Origin: Plantago ovata
Lineage: Eukaryota > Streptophyta > Magnoliopsida > Lamiales > Plantaginaceae
Length of the DNA stretch: 64,000 nucleotides
Direction of reading: 5' to 3'
NCBI GenBank assembly: GCA_028274465.1
Contig: CM051457.1
Location: 60,760,899 to 60,824,898 of the forward strand
Below are positions 20,808 to 30,953 of the stretch, one piece after another. The notes under the pieces were generated by a model, which saw nothing but the letters and a program-made list of their open reading frames with translations, was not told where the DNA came from and searched no databases. How positions within the stretch are numbered: the first letter of the stretch is position 1; every line of letters begins with the position of its first letter. A program made the position numbers and the translations under genes.

Positions 20808-22342
20808 AACTCCCCAAACCGAACCTTTGCTTGTCCTCAAGCAACTAAGCTAGATGCTAATGCAAAAAACAATGCAACACACAAAATGGAATCTCATGCC
20901 AAATAAAATGAACTAATCTACCGAATCTATCAAAAAACATATGAACAAGAACCATATAAATCAAAACATGAATATTGGTTGAAGAATGCCTCGATTGACT
21001 CATACACACTCACATAAGCACTTATGTCAAGACAAGATAGTCTCTCGTAACATTCTCTAACTGGACCTAGTCAGTGACGACGTAGTGAAACATGTTAAGA
21101 TACGAATGGTTGTCCCGTGCCTATGAAACTGAGGACTTACTACTGTTCACCAAGTTAAGACTTTTCCTCAAAGAGGTCGAACCAATACTGGCTCTCATCA
21201 AATGAAGGAGGGTTCCCTATAAAAGATAACACTCCTCTATTCTACCCATCTCTCAAGTAAAGTCTTAAGCTATTCACCACTTCCTGAATGGCAGGACGAG
21301 GGTGGTCTAGAACAGATGACACTCAAAAACAAAAGAAAAGATAGAAAATTACAACACGATTACGAACATTACAAAAATTGGAAAATGAGACACAACACTT
21401 TGCTAAACTTATTTTTGGATTTCTTTTTTGGACCCTTCCTTGCTTTTTTGGGGTCTTTTCTTTTTTTCCTTTTTTTTCTTTCCAGTTTCTTTTTTCTTTT
21501 TTTTCCTGGAATTTTTTCTTTTTCTCTTTCTTTTTTTTCGATTTTTTTTAGCCAGCAGTAGCACAACTAAAAAGAAACAATAACACACAAACGACCTCCC
21601 CAAACCTATTCGAAAGAATAGGTTGGAGTACAAAATTTACGAAAAATGAAAAATAAATTCACAACACAGAATTGAAAAACGAAAAACGAGTCTAATGATA
21701 GTGTAACCCCCTCCCCAAACCTATTCGAAAGAATAGGTTGCAAACAAAGGATCACACAACCTCACACTACCTCCTTCCTAGGCATTTAGCAGTCTCAAAG
21801 CATGGTGAAGACTCGTTGCCTCTTAGGTACATAATTACTCGGGAAAACAACTATAAGACCCTAACATGCATCATCCTATTATAAAGGCCTTCGTGAACCG
21901 CAGTAGAGATAACACCACTAAGTGATGTCGAGACTACCAAGCTTAACTAAGTGCAGTACATAAATGTGAGAAGCCAAGCGAGAAAAACCTCAAACAAATT
22001 CATAGAGATGAAGCATATGATTGATGGCATAGTTAGTTAATCTACCCAATAAAAAAGTTCAAAAAATTCGGCAATAAACTCCATATAAAACATGCAAGAC
22101 TATCCTAGGATGAATGAAGTGTATGCAACCTAAAAACCTAAGAAAGCAGTAAACGTGCAAATGCAAATGCAAAAAATTTCACGAGTTTATCATAAGCAAG
22201 ATAAGTATAGAGATAACCAGCGATAACCCCCCTCCCCAAACCTGAACGTCGTCGCTCGTCCCGAACGTCGAAAGTGGATTCAAGGTGAGAGCTAATACTT
22301 GTATACGTGACCTATAATACTCAATCAAAACAACAAAACACA
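20808..22342 (-). other. G2 3' non-coding region with PPT, hairpins and purine tract
   Basis: 1.5 kb without a gene. In sense direction it holds GGTTTGGGGAGGGGGG at about 22226-22241, hairpins AACCTATTC-TTTC-GAATAGGTT at 21718-21739 and 21603-21624, each followed by TTTGGGGAG, a purine-rich tract at about 21430-21550, and the real polypurine tract (GGTTTGGGGAGT) at 20808-20820 next to the LTR. The same layout is found in G1. Confidence 0.75.
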
Positions 22343-25078
22343 CTAACCTTTAGTGGAGGCGGTAAGGGTAAGCTCAAGGTGATCAACCTCCCTTTGATCA
22401 CTAGATATCTCGAAGTATGGCTTCACTCGCTGGCCATTCACCTTGAAGGTATTGCCCGTCTTTGGATCAAAGAGTTTTACAGCTCCATGAGGAGCAACTT
22501 CGATAATTTCGTACGGTCCATCCCAACGAGTACGGAGCTTTCCAGGAAATAGTCGAAGGCGAGAATTAAATACCAAAGCTTTTTGCCCAGGAATCAATTC
22601 CTTACGTACTATACCACGATCATGATACTTCTTAGTACGTTCCTTGTAGATTCTGGCATTTTCATAAGCACCTAGTCGTAATTCATCAAGCTCATCTAGT
22701 TGCAACAATCGCTCCTCACCAGCTTTTCCCATATCAAGATTGAGTGCCTTTATAGCCCAATATGCCTTGTGCTCCAGTTCTACGGGAAGATGACATGCTT
22801 TCCCATACACTAGTCTGTACGGAGTGGTCCCGATCACCGTCTTGTAGCTAGTCCTGTATGCCCAAAGTGCATCATTCAATTTTCCTGCCCAATCTTTCCT
22901 ACTAGGCTTCACTACTCGCTCCAGGATCTTCTTAATTTGACGGTTGCTGACTTCGACTTGTCCGGATGTCTGTGGGTGATATGGTGTAGAGACACTATGG
23001 TGGACACTGTATCTCTTAAGAAGGGAGGCAAACGTTCTATTGACGAAGTGTGACCCTCCATCACTGCTGATTGTCCTAGGGCACCCAAATCTAGAGAATA
23101 TTACCTCCTTTAAGAACTTCATAACCACCGCTCCGTCATTTGTTTTCGTAGGAATTGCCTCCACCCATTTTGTCACATAATCCACCGCAACAAGAATGTA
23201 TACATAGCCTCCACTTGATGGAAATGGTCCCATGAAATCAATCCCCCATACATCGGAAGGTTCTACCACTAGATTCCCTTGAAGGGGCATTTCGTCTTTC
23301 TTGCCAATACTACCACCTCGTTGACATGGGTCACAATTCTTCACAAAACTTCGAGCATCTCGGTATATCGTTGGCCAGAAAACCCCTGCTTGCAGTACCT
23401 TGCGAGCTGTTTTCAAGCCACTATAGTGTCCCCCACAATTAAGCTCATGGCAATGACTCAACACACTTTGTTGCTCTTCTTGTGGCACGCATCTCCTTAG
23501 AATCCCATCAGCTCCTTCTTTGAATAGATGCGGATCATCCCATATGTAAGTCCTGCAACGCTTGGCAAGGGCTCTCTTGTCTGAGGCTGAAAAGTTAGTG
23601 GGGCAAACATTCATAGCCAAATAGTTTACAATATCAGCATACCAAGGCTCTTCATCAGCCTTCATTAGGTGCTCATCCGGGAGGTCCTCATTGATGGGTA
23701 TCGAATCAACAGGGATATTAGGTATTCTAGACAAATGATCGGCTACTAAATTCTTCCTACCAGCTCTATCCACTATGGTCAAATCAAAGTCTTGCAGCAA
23801 AAGGACCCAACGGATTAACCTAGGCTTAGAATCTTTCTTAGCTATCAAATGTCTCAAAGCAGCATGATCAGTATGGACATTCACAGGATGGCCAATTAAA
23901 TAAGACCTAAACTTTTGTAAAGCAAAGACAACAGCTAAAAATTCCTTTTCACTAGTTGTATAATTAACTTGCGCAGAGTCTAGAGTCTTACTAACATAAT
24001 AAACCACACGATACTGCTTATCAACTTTTTGGCATAAAACAGCACCCATAGCAAAATTCGAAGCATCACACATAATCTCAAAAGGAAGATTCCAATCAGA
24101 CGGCACAACAATGGGAGAAGAAACAAGCTTTTCCTTAAGGGTATTAAAAGCAACTAAGCATTCATTAGAGAAATGGAAAACCACATCTTTTGCAAGCAAG
24201 CTACTTAAAGGTTTAGCAATTTTCGAAAAGTCTTTAATAAACCTCCTATGAAATCCTACATGGCCAAGAAAATATTGCAATTCTTTCACACAAGTAGGAG
24301 GGGGAAGTTTTTCAATGATTTCGATCTTAGCCTTGTCTACCTCAATACCTCTTTCAGAAACTACATGTCCTAGAACAATGCCTTCTCTAACCATGTAATG
24401 ACTCTTCTCCCAGCTTAAGGTCAAATTGCATTCAATGCACCTTTCCAAAACAAGATCTAATCTTTGCAAGCATTCATCAAACGAATCACCAAAAAGGGAA
24501 AAATCATCCATGAAAACTTCAACAAATTTAATTACCATGTCAGAGAAAACAGAAAGCATGCACCTTTGAAAAGTGGCGAGAGCGTTGCATAGTCCGAATG
24601 GCATCCTCCTATAGGCAAATGTTCCGAATGGGCAAGTGAATGTCGTCTTCTCCTGATCCTCCGGTGCAATCGGAATCTGGTAGAAACCTGATAAACCATC
24701 AAGAAAACAATAAAACTTCCGCCCCGCAAGGCGGTTTAGCATGTCATCTATAAATGGTAAAGGGAAGTGGTCTTTCTTAGTGGCGGCATTTAATCTTCTA
24801 TAGTCAATGCACATCCACCATCCAGTGGTCTTCGTAACCGGTACCAACTCTCCCTTCTCATTCTCTTCCACCGTGACTCCTGATTTCTTGGGGACTACAT
24901 GTACCAGGCTCACCCATCGACTATCAGGGATGGGGTAAATCATATCGGCATCTAGCAACTTGATCACTTCTTTCTTTACCACTTCTTGCATGGCTGGATT
25001 TATCCTTCGCTGAGGTTGCCTAACGGGTTTGGCATCTTGTTCTAGAGTGATGTTGTGCACACACCGTGTAGGGCTAAT
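22343..25078 (-). CDS. pol: G2 pol: reverse transcriptase, RNase H, integrase
   Basis: Open for 905 codons from 25060, after an in-frame TGA at 25076-25078. [22 protein letters not shown] (from about residue 84), [10 protein letters not shown] (151-160) and the active site FMDD at 183-186. RNase [13 protein letters not shown], then TDHAALRHL. Integrase: zinc finger H-x-H...C-x2-C ([13 protein letters not shown] and CDPCQRG), catalytic core D in GIDFMGPF, D in SSDGGSHF and E in [10 protein letters not shown]-terminal part [10 protein letters not shown]. The order RT-RH-INT is that of Ty3/gypsy, and the wording of the motifs is that of the Athila clade. It ends at 22343. All catalytic residues that I can locate are present. 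Confidence 0.95.
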   Translation of the reverse strand: MSPTRCVHNITLEQDAKPVRQPQRRINPAMQEVVKKEVIKLLDADMIYPIPDSRWVSLVHVVPKKSGVTVEENEKGELVPVTKTTGWWMCIDYRRLNAATKKDHFPLPFIDDMLNRLAGRKFYCFLDGLSGFYQIPIAPEDQEKTTFTCPFGTFAYRRMPFGLCNALATFQRCMLSVFSDMVIKFVEVFMDDFSLFGDSFDECLQRLDLVLERCIECNLTLSWEKSHYMVREGIVLGHVVSERGIEVDKAKIEIIEKLPPPTCVKELQYFLGHVGFHRRFIKDFSKIAKPLSSLLAKDVVFHFSNECLVAFNTLKEKLVSSPIVVPSDWNLPFEIMCDASNFAMGAVLCQKVDKQYRVVYYVSKTLDSAQVNYTTSEKEFLAVVFALQKFRSYLIGHPVNVHTDHAALRHLIAKKDSKPRLIRWVLLLQDFDLTIVDRAGRKNLVADHLSRIPNIPVDSIPINEDLPDEHLMKADEEPWYADIVNYLAMNVCPTNFSASDKRALAKRCRTYIWDDPHLFKEGADGILRRCVPQEEQQSVLSHCHELNCGGHYSGLKTARKVLQAGVFWPTIYRDARSFVKNCDPCQRGGSIGKKDEMPLQGNLVVEPSDVWGIDFMGPFPSSGGYVYILVAVDYVTKWVEAIPTKTNDGAVVMKFLKEVIFSRFGCPRTISSDGGSHFVNRTFASLLKRYSVHHSVSTPYHPQTSGQVEVSNRQIKKILERVVKPSRKDWAGKLNDALWAYRTSYKTVIGTTPYRLVYGKACHLPVELEHKAYWAIKALNLDMGKAGEERLLQLDELDELRLGAYENARIYKERTKKYHDRGIVRKELIPGQKALVFNSRLRLFPGKLRTRWDGPYEIIEVAPHGAVKLFDPKTGNTFKVNGQRVKPYFEISSDQREVDHLELTLTASTKG

Positions 25079-26297
25079 TCATTTGATATCACTAATCCCC
25101 CATCCTATAGCTGCAGAATTCTCTTTCAATACTTCAATCAGCCTGCTTTCTTCATTGTTGGATAGATGTGAGGAGACTATGACAGGCTTCTTCTGATTTT
25201 CTCCTAAGTACACATACTTGAGGTGCGCAGGAAGTGGTTTGAATTCTGAGCTAGGCTCTTCAGGAAATCTACTTTCTTCCTCTTCTTCATCCAAAGGTTC
25301 AAGTACCTCCTCTCCTGCAGGAATTTCTGGGGTGCTATCCATTATTTCAACTAGTTCCCTTCCTTCCTCGGTCATGTAGCACGTCTCAGTTTGCATGGTC
25401 AGTGCCTCCTCAAGTGGTTCACGATTATCATGGCAATGATGAAATTCGGAAATCACCTACTCATAGCAATCGACAAATTTTAACTCTTCCGCGACTTCCT
25501 TATCTCCGATGCTACATCCTACCAACTCAATCTTCTCGCCCATTACCTCCATGGTTATTTTCTTGCCCTTAAGTTCAAGGCATGTTTTGGTAGTCGCCAT
25601 GAACGGTCTCCCAAGTAGTACTACGTGCTCACGAATATGGCTCTTTCCCTTGTCTGCAGACTTCATTACTACAAAATCAGCTGGGATTATCAATTTGTCC
25701 ACCTTCACAAGGATGTCTTCTATTATCCCGACCGGCCTCTTCACACTTTGGTCTGCCATTTGGACGACCATATCAGTTGGTGTCAATTCTCCGAGTTCCA
25801 GGGCCTTGTACACCGAATAGGGCATTAAGTTAATGCTAGCTCCTAAGTCAAGCATTGCCTTCGTAGTTCGTCCATTCCCTAAGGCGATGTCGATGATGAA
25901 ACTTCCAGGATCCGTTTTCTTTAAGGGTAATCCGGCAATTGAGTTGACCGTTTCAACCCCATTCACTTCCTTTCCTGAAGTAACCCTTTTGTTCTTGATC
26001 TCACGAAAGAATTTCGTATAAGCTGGAATGTTTTGGATTAACTCCAAGAGAGGCACATTGACTTCTACTTTTGACAGGCGTTGGAATAGGGGTGATTCTT
26101 GAATATCCTTCTTGGCTGGCTTGATCCGACTTGGGAATGGTACATGTGGCTTTGGAGGCACATATGGGTTAGAAGATTTGTGAAGTTCCCCTGGCATACG
26201 AGTTCCTACCTCGACTTCGTCACCACCTATGTCTTCCACAGATGGTCTTGGTTCATCATTCCTTCCCGGAACTTCTTGAGGTTCTTTGGAACTTCCG
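25079..26297 (-). pseudogene. G2 protease and linker to RT, with in-frame stop
   Basis: Same frame as pol. The aspartic protease is seen at about 25640-25850: MLDLGASINLMP as the active site, QMADQSVKRPVGIIEDI after it and VVLLGRPFM near 25600. A TAG at 25457-25459 cuts the frame after VDCYE; the linker then runs on (25456-25079, acidic, ending AAIGWGISDIK) to the TGA before pol. No ATG begins this part; it joins gag through a one-base frameshift near 26300-26330, in an A-run. Confidence 0.88.
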
Positions 26298-27476
26298 CTA
26301 ACCTCTTGTTCTGTGCTTGGTCCTGTATTTTTCAGTCCCAGTAGATTCTACCCGTTTAGGACGCACGAAGTTAGGGATTTTGGTCATCTTGCCTCCACGG
26401 AGTAGTAGATTCACCTCTTCGCACTCATTCTCCTTGGTAGTAACAGCTGGAAGTGGCACGGGATCAGTTTCAAGTGTCGCATCGGGAGAACTGGGATCGT
26501 CCAATTCCCTGGAGTTGGGGGGCGATTCGCCCCCTACCTCGGGTGGTTCGCTCACTATTTCCAAGGGGGTGTCCTCGACTGCTTTGCCGCACCTTTCGCA
26601 CTTCAACAGGCTAATCTCCTTGATAAGTTGCTTAGTTACTTCGACCGCTTCAAAAGCCTTTTCGATGCGAAGATTGTTCTCAGCTTGCCCTGCGTGTGCT
26701 ATCTCGAAAACACTCTCAATGGCTTTAATTCCTGCGTAAAACGCAAGTTCCTCCTCCTCACTGATGTCTTCGTCCTCAGAATATCCTTTGCATAACCCGT
26801 CAGTTTCGCCTTGATTTGAATATATGTTGGTGACTTCATTCGACATTATTTTCTCGGATTGTGCGGATCCATTGGCGTACTTTTGAAAGACCTTCACTGC
26901 CTCTTCAACTGTACATTCTTCTAAACCTCCACACATCCCATCCACTTGAAGCCTAAATTCATCACGTAGTCCACCAACAAAAAACCAAATCAGCTCCCCG
27001 TCGTCGAAACGGTGGTGGGGGCACTCACGTTTATACAGCTCAAAACGTCCATAGGTGTCACAGAACCGCTCGTATTCTCCTTGCTTGAAGTGTTCGATCC
27101 GATTCCGCAGTGCAATCGTCTCATGGTAAGGCATGAAACGTGCCAAGAACTCCTCTACTACTTGGCTCCAGGTTCTCAGTGATCCTGGTGCTAACCTTGC
27201 TATCCAAATCCTTGGTTCATATCCCAGAGCAAAAGAAAATAATTTCCTGCATAATTGGTCCTCGGTGAACCCCTTTGCTGGAACTTTTGCTATTTCTTCC
27301 TCATAGGACCTGATGAAGCTTAACGGATTCATCCCCACTCCATCTTCGAACCTCAGAATCCTTCTCACTACACAACTCGTTACCTCATACCCTGATAACT
27401 CTTCTTCCAAGTATATAGCTGACCCTTTCCTGACTTGCGAGAACGTAGGTGTCAAGCGAGCTTTTAAGGTCGTCAT
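26298..27476 (-). CDS. gag: G2 gag
   Basis: ATG at 27474-27476 (MTTLKARLTPTF). The retrotransposon gag domain spans about residues 40-230 (LAPGSLRTWSQVVEEFLARF, then ECPHHRFDDGELIWFFVGGL). A CEVC-like cysteine pair (CERCGK) is near 26590. The C-terminal part is acidic and contains the palindrome word GGGGGCGAATCGCCCCC as coding sequence (VGGESPP, 26517-26535). The frame runs out at 26298 because of a one-base shift relative to protease; the gag frame itself has no stop before that. It differs strongly from the G1 gag. Confidence 0.88.
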   Translation of the reverse strand: MTTLKARLTPTFSQVRKGSAIYLEEELSGYEVTSCVVRRILRFEDGVGMNPLSFIRSYEEEIAKVPAKGFTEDQLCRKLFSFALGYEPRIWIARLAPGSLRTWSQVVEEFLARFMPYHETIALRNRIEHFKQGEYERFCDTYGRFELYKRECPHHRFDDGELIWFFVGGLRDEFRLQVDGMCGGLEECTVEEAVKVFQKYANGSAQSEKIMSNEVTNIYSNQGETDGLCKGYSEDEDISEEEELAFYAGIKAIESVFEIAHAGQAENNLRIEKAFEAVEVTKQLIKEISLLKCERCGKAVEDTPLEIVSEPPEVGGESPPNSRELDDPSSPDATLETDPVPLPAVTTKENECEEVNLLLRGGKMTKIPNFVRPKRVESTGTEKYRTKHRTRG

Positions 27477-27683
27477 ACCTGGAAATCTGGAACAGGAGTA
27501 ACTCAAAACTGAAAATTAGCCTCGTTAGAAATCTCTAAGATCAAGAAAATTTCTAAAAATCGAATACTACTAAGACTAGGAAAGGAGTATCAGAGAGAGA
27601 TTAAATAGGAAAACTAAAATCTACTAGAACTAGGAATTGAATGCTGAAAATATAAACAAATTAAACAGAAAAAAGGAGTATAT

Positions 27684-27701
27684 TCCCCGGCAGCGGCGCC
27701 A
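27684..27701 (-). other. G2 primer binding site (tRNA-Asp-like)
   Basis: On the minus strand TGGCGCCGCTGCCGGGGA, three bases from the LTR (27705). It matches the complement of the tRNA-Asp 3' end with one difference (C for T), at a different base from the variant in G1. Confidence 0.88.
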
Positions 27702-27704
27702 ATT

Positions 27705-28954
27705 TGATGAAAGCGGTTTGTCAAACTCGATTAATCAAATAAATTTGTATTTAGCCAAAGGCAATTCACAACTACAACGAAAACCGTAGTGTAGCAGTAG
27801 AATAACCTCGAGTGTCGATCTCTAAGGACTATAACTAGCTTTATCTAATTTAACTTGAGAATATAAAATAGCAGACGACTTAGCAAAGGTTTTTCTTAAC
27901 AGATAATGGAGATTGGTGATAGTATGGTCATTCAAAGCATAACGGGTTAATAATCATGCATAAAGTCCTCGGTTTTGCATGGAGATCTTTGATCAATGAA
28001 TTCTCCAGTTGTAATTATTCAACACTACAAAGATATAGATTTAGATAGATCAAAAGATCAATGAATTGTCCAATTGTGTTCAATGATTATTCAACAATAC
28101 GAAGATAGAGATTTAGATTGATCAAAGAAATAAAGCAATAACTCAGAGTATAATGCGCGATATAGCCATTAGCATAATTATCAACCCTTCGCAAAGAAAT
28201 CACATACTATCACCAACGAGAAGTTTAGCTACTCATAGTTGTCATGCAATCAACATAAATCATACCACGAATGAATGAAAACATGATGAAAGATATATAA
28301 AAATAAGTAGAAAAACTGTAAGATACAATGTTACCGAAGGTTGTCAATCTCCGAAGAATCGCGATCTTACAAGCTCCAAACTGCTAAAAAAAAGTATCTC
28401 CTAAGCTAAGAACCCCAGAACAGGCTCTGGGAAATTCCTACCTAAAACTACAGAGAAACGTGAGAGAAAAGGTATGGAAAAGTATGAAAAACGGAGAAAA
28501 ACTGAGCAACTATATATACGCTTCGAATTGTGTGGGGCGAAGGGCCCCAAACACCGGGCGATTCGCCTGGTGTGGGGCGATTCGCCCCACATCCCGGGCG
28601 ATTCGCCCGGGAGTAAATTTCGGCCAGATACGCGTTGTTGGATTTCTTCCCCTTTTCGGACTCGGTTTCTGACTTCTAGTGACCTTCTAGCCTCCAGATT
28701 CGGTCCCTAGACTTCAAATCCTATCCGGAATCTTTCAGATACTCCAATTAGGCTTATGGAACACCAATTCCTTGTCCACTTCAATATATTTGCCCAGAAA
28801 ACCTCATTTTTCAACCAAAACCTGTAAAATAAAAACTAAAGGGAAACGTGACACTATTCTAATAAAATTCACTAAAATATAGCTAAATTAACATAGAGGA
28901 TAGCTAAAATAGGTGAAAAAGACTCAAATGATAGTGTAAAATACACATTCATCA
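27705..28954 (-). repeat. G2 5' LTR
   Basis: 1250 bp. It has four palindromes at 28530-28611 and TATATATA at 28511-28518. By eye it is nearly identical to 19564-20807, with scattered single-base changes and the palindrome-number difference, which points to a fairly young insertion. Confidence 0.93.
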
Positions 28955-29102
28955 AAAGTACAAAAGCAAGATAGTGACATCTTAAGGAACAAAGCCTTAG
29001 AATTCGAAATTCAAACGGCTCCCTTGATTCACTATAAATAGAGGTCATCCGGCAAAGAGTTGAAGTGTGTCAACAACGTGATCAAACTCTCACTTGTTCT
29101 TA
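28955..29102 (+). repeat. C2 5' LTR, second part, up to the gap
   Basis: Continues the C2 LTR after G2 and matches 60026-60175. It contains the promoter TATAAATA at 29033-29040 (CACTATAAATAGAGG). The sequence ends in an assembly gap; the remaining part of the LTR, about 830 bp judged from the 3' LTR, is missing. Confidence 0.9.
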
Positions 29103-29202
29103 NNNNNNNNNNNNNNNNNNNNNNNNNNNNNNNNNNNNNNNNNNNNNNNNNNNNNNNNNNNNNNNNNNNNNNNNNNNNNNNNNNNNNNNNNNNNNNNNNN
29201 NN
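29103..29202. other. Assembly gap of 100 N
   Basis: Exactly 100 N, the usual placeholder length. Compared with C1 and C3 it must hide the last part of the C2 5' LTR, the primer site and the first several hundred bases of gag, so the real length is well over 100 bp. Confidence 0.97.
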
Positions 29203-30953
29203 CCACATCACACCTACAGAGTTGTTCTCCTCACGGTGCTAATACAACTCGAGACAAAGCAAGAGAAAATTGTTTGCTGCAAAATAGCAACATGCTCTTG
29301 CTGTCAAAGCCGTCATCGTCGGAAAAGAAGAAGATAAAGAGCCGCTGATGAAAATCTTTAGGTTGTTAAAAACATGAAGAAATCATCTAGTAAGGCACGT
29401 GAAAGGCGAAAAGAAAGAGAGATGGAAAAGCTCTGTAACAACTACACTAAAACAAGAATAAGGCTAGCTCGCTGAACAAGAGGCGCACAAGCAATCCCTA
29501 TGAAGAACGAGCATTTGGAAATGATCCTCGGCGTTTACTGCAAAAGACTGGGACACTTCAAAGCAAATTGTCCCTTTGCTGAAGTCAATCTGCTGAAAGA
29601 GAAGAGTAAAGTCAAAAAGGGCTTTTATTGCGGAAGAAAAGACGAAGCTTTCAAGCAGAAAATCCGAGGCGTTGTGGCATTGATACTAGCTCTAAATCAG
29701 GGAGGAAGAAACTCAGCCACTGAAGATGAAGAAGCAAACTCTTGACGTGAGATTGGCATGAAGTTTGTGGATAGCTATGGAAGCTTATCCAGATGTGTCA
29801 ACACGAATTCTGCTCATGGGCGGTCAGGTAAACAGTCTACTCTGACTCTGACTCAGAAAGGGAAGATGAGATTGACCTGACAAAATCAAGGAGAAACAAA
29901 AGATTGAGAAAACTCTGAGCAAACAGCAAGAAAACTACAGAATGCTAAACTCTGACCAAGCAGACTACTGAAAAGTATGTATTGCTGAAGGAAGAGACGA
30001 AAAGAAAAATGCGGAAATATTGCTCTTAAGAAGTTGATTGCTGAAGCTACAGAGAAGAGTCTCAGATGGCAATCGAATTGGAGAATATAGTCCTCAATTC
30101 TAAAGTTACTGCTGAAATACAAGAGATAAACACATGAAAATCAATTTAAATATTATGCTGATGCAAGTAATACACTGACTGAACTAAATCTATCTGAGAG
30201 ATCCATTCAGAAAGAAGGCTTAGGTGCAACGTAATGAAGGTGATGACGTAATAATCTTGAGTAAAGATAAATCCCAATACCTTTGTACGCGCAACGATAG
30301 TGGTCAACAGAACCTATCAGATGGTCAATCTAAGGTTGAAAAATGAATCAAGTACCTACGGACCTAAGCCCGTTGTTAGCACTCAAAGTAACAAGACTTT
30401 AAAAGGAAACAGGTTGCGTAAAAGCAAACTGTAAAGAAAAAGGATGTTGTAAGCATCCGCCAAACAAGTGGTGGTGAGAAGCAATTTGTTAAGTCAAAGG
30501 CAAGATTACTAAAAGTAATCAGAAGACCTTTGCTGACAAACCTGAATCAAGTAAGGTTGCAGAGACAAAAGCTCAGCATTCTCCAAAAGTGGACTCGGTT
30601 TCAAATCCAAGCAAAGTCAACTTTTTCATGAGTATAAGCAAAGTCAACAAAGATACTTCAAAGAGATGAACAAAACCAAGCCTAAGAGTTCTGACAAGAC
30701 TCAAAACGCTAGGACTAGAAGGAACCTTGCTAGAAAAGAACTTACTGAAAAGTATGTTCAGCAAAAAGGTCAACCGAGCAAGACACCACATCAGAAAGTG
30801 GATTTGATGAGCACGAATCAAAAGTCTTTCGGCTCAAAACCTCCTAGTTCCTCAGCCAGTAGAAAACAAGTCAAAGTTGAAAAACTTAAGACTTGGGTTT
30901 CCACTGGACGCATTCTTGAACATGTTAATGGACATCCAATATTGGATAATTAA
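29203..30953 (+). pseudogene. gag: C2 gag, 5' end in gap, many small indels
   Basis: Starts within the region that reads ITPTELFSH in C1 and C3. The zinc knuckle is recognisable (YCKRLGHFKANC near 29540-29575) but its surroundings shift frame again and again. From about 30600 the frame is clean: [20 protein letters not shown] to HVNGHPILDN, ending in TAA at 30951-30953. The coiled-coil part can be followed at the DNA level only. Indels are dense from 29203 to about 30550 and rare after that. Confidence 0.82.

Larger units (their letters stand above)
19564..28954 (-). mobile_element. Ty3/gypsy Athila-like element G2, full length
   Basis: 9391 bp with LTRs at 19564-20807 (3') and 27705-28954 (5') and a 5-bp duplication AAAGT at 19559-19563 and 28955-28959. 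The uninterrupted site is seen at 60020-60035 (GCTGAAAGTACAAAAG). Order in sense direction: 5' LTR, tRNA-Asp-like PBS, gag, protease, RT, RNase H, integrase, a 1.5-kb 3' non-coding region, PPT, 3' LTR. No envelope-like ORF is seen after pol. One frameshift and two in-frame stops break gag-pol. Confidence 0.95.

Noticed and set aside
29060..29348. Open frames across the N gap
   Set aside because: They read through unknown bases; no protein can be claimed.
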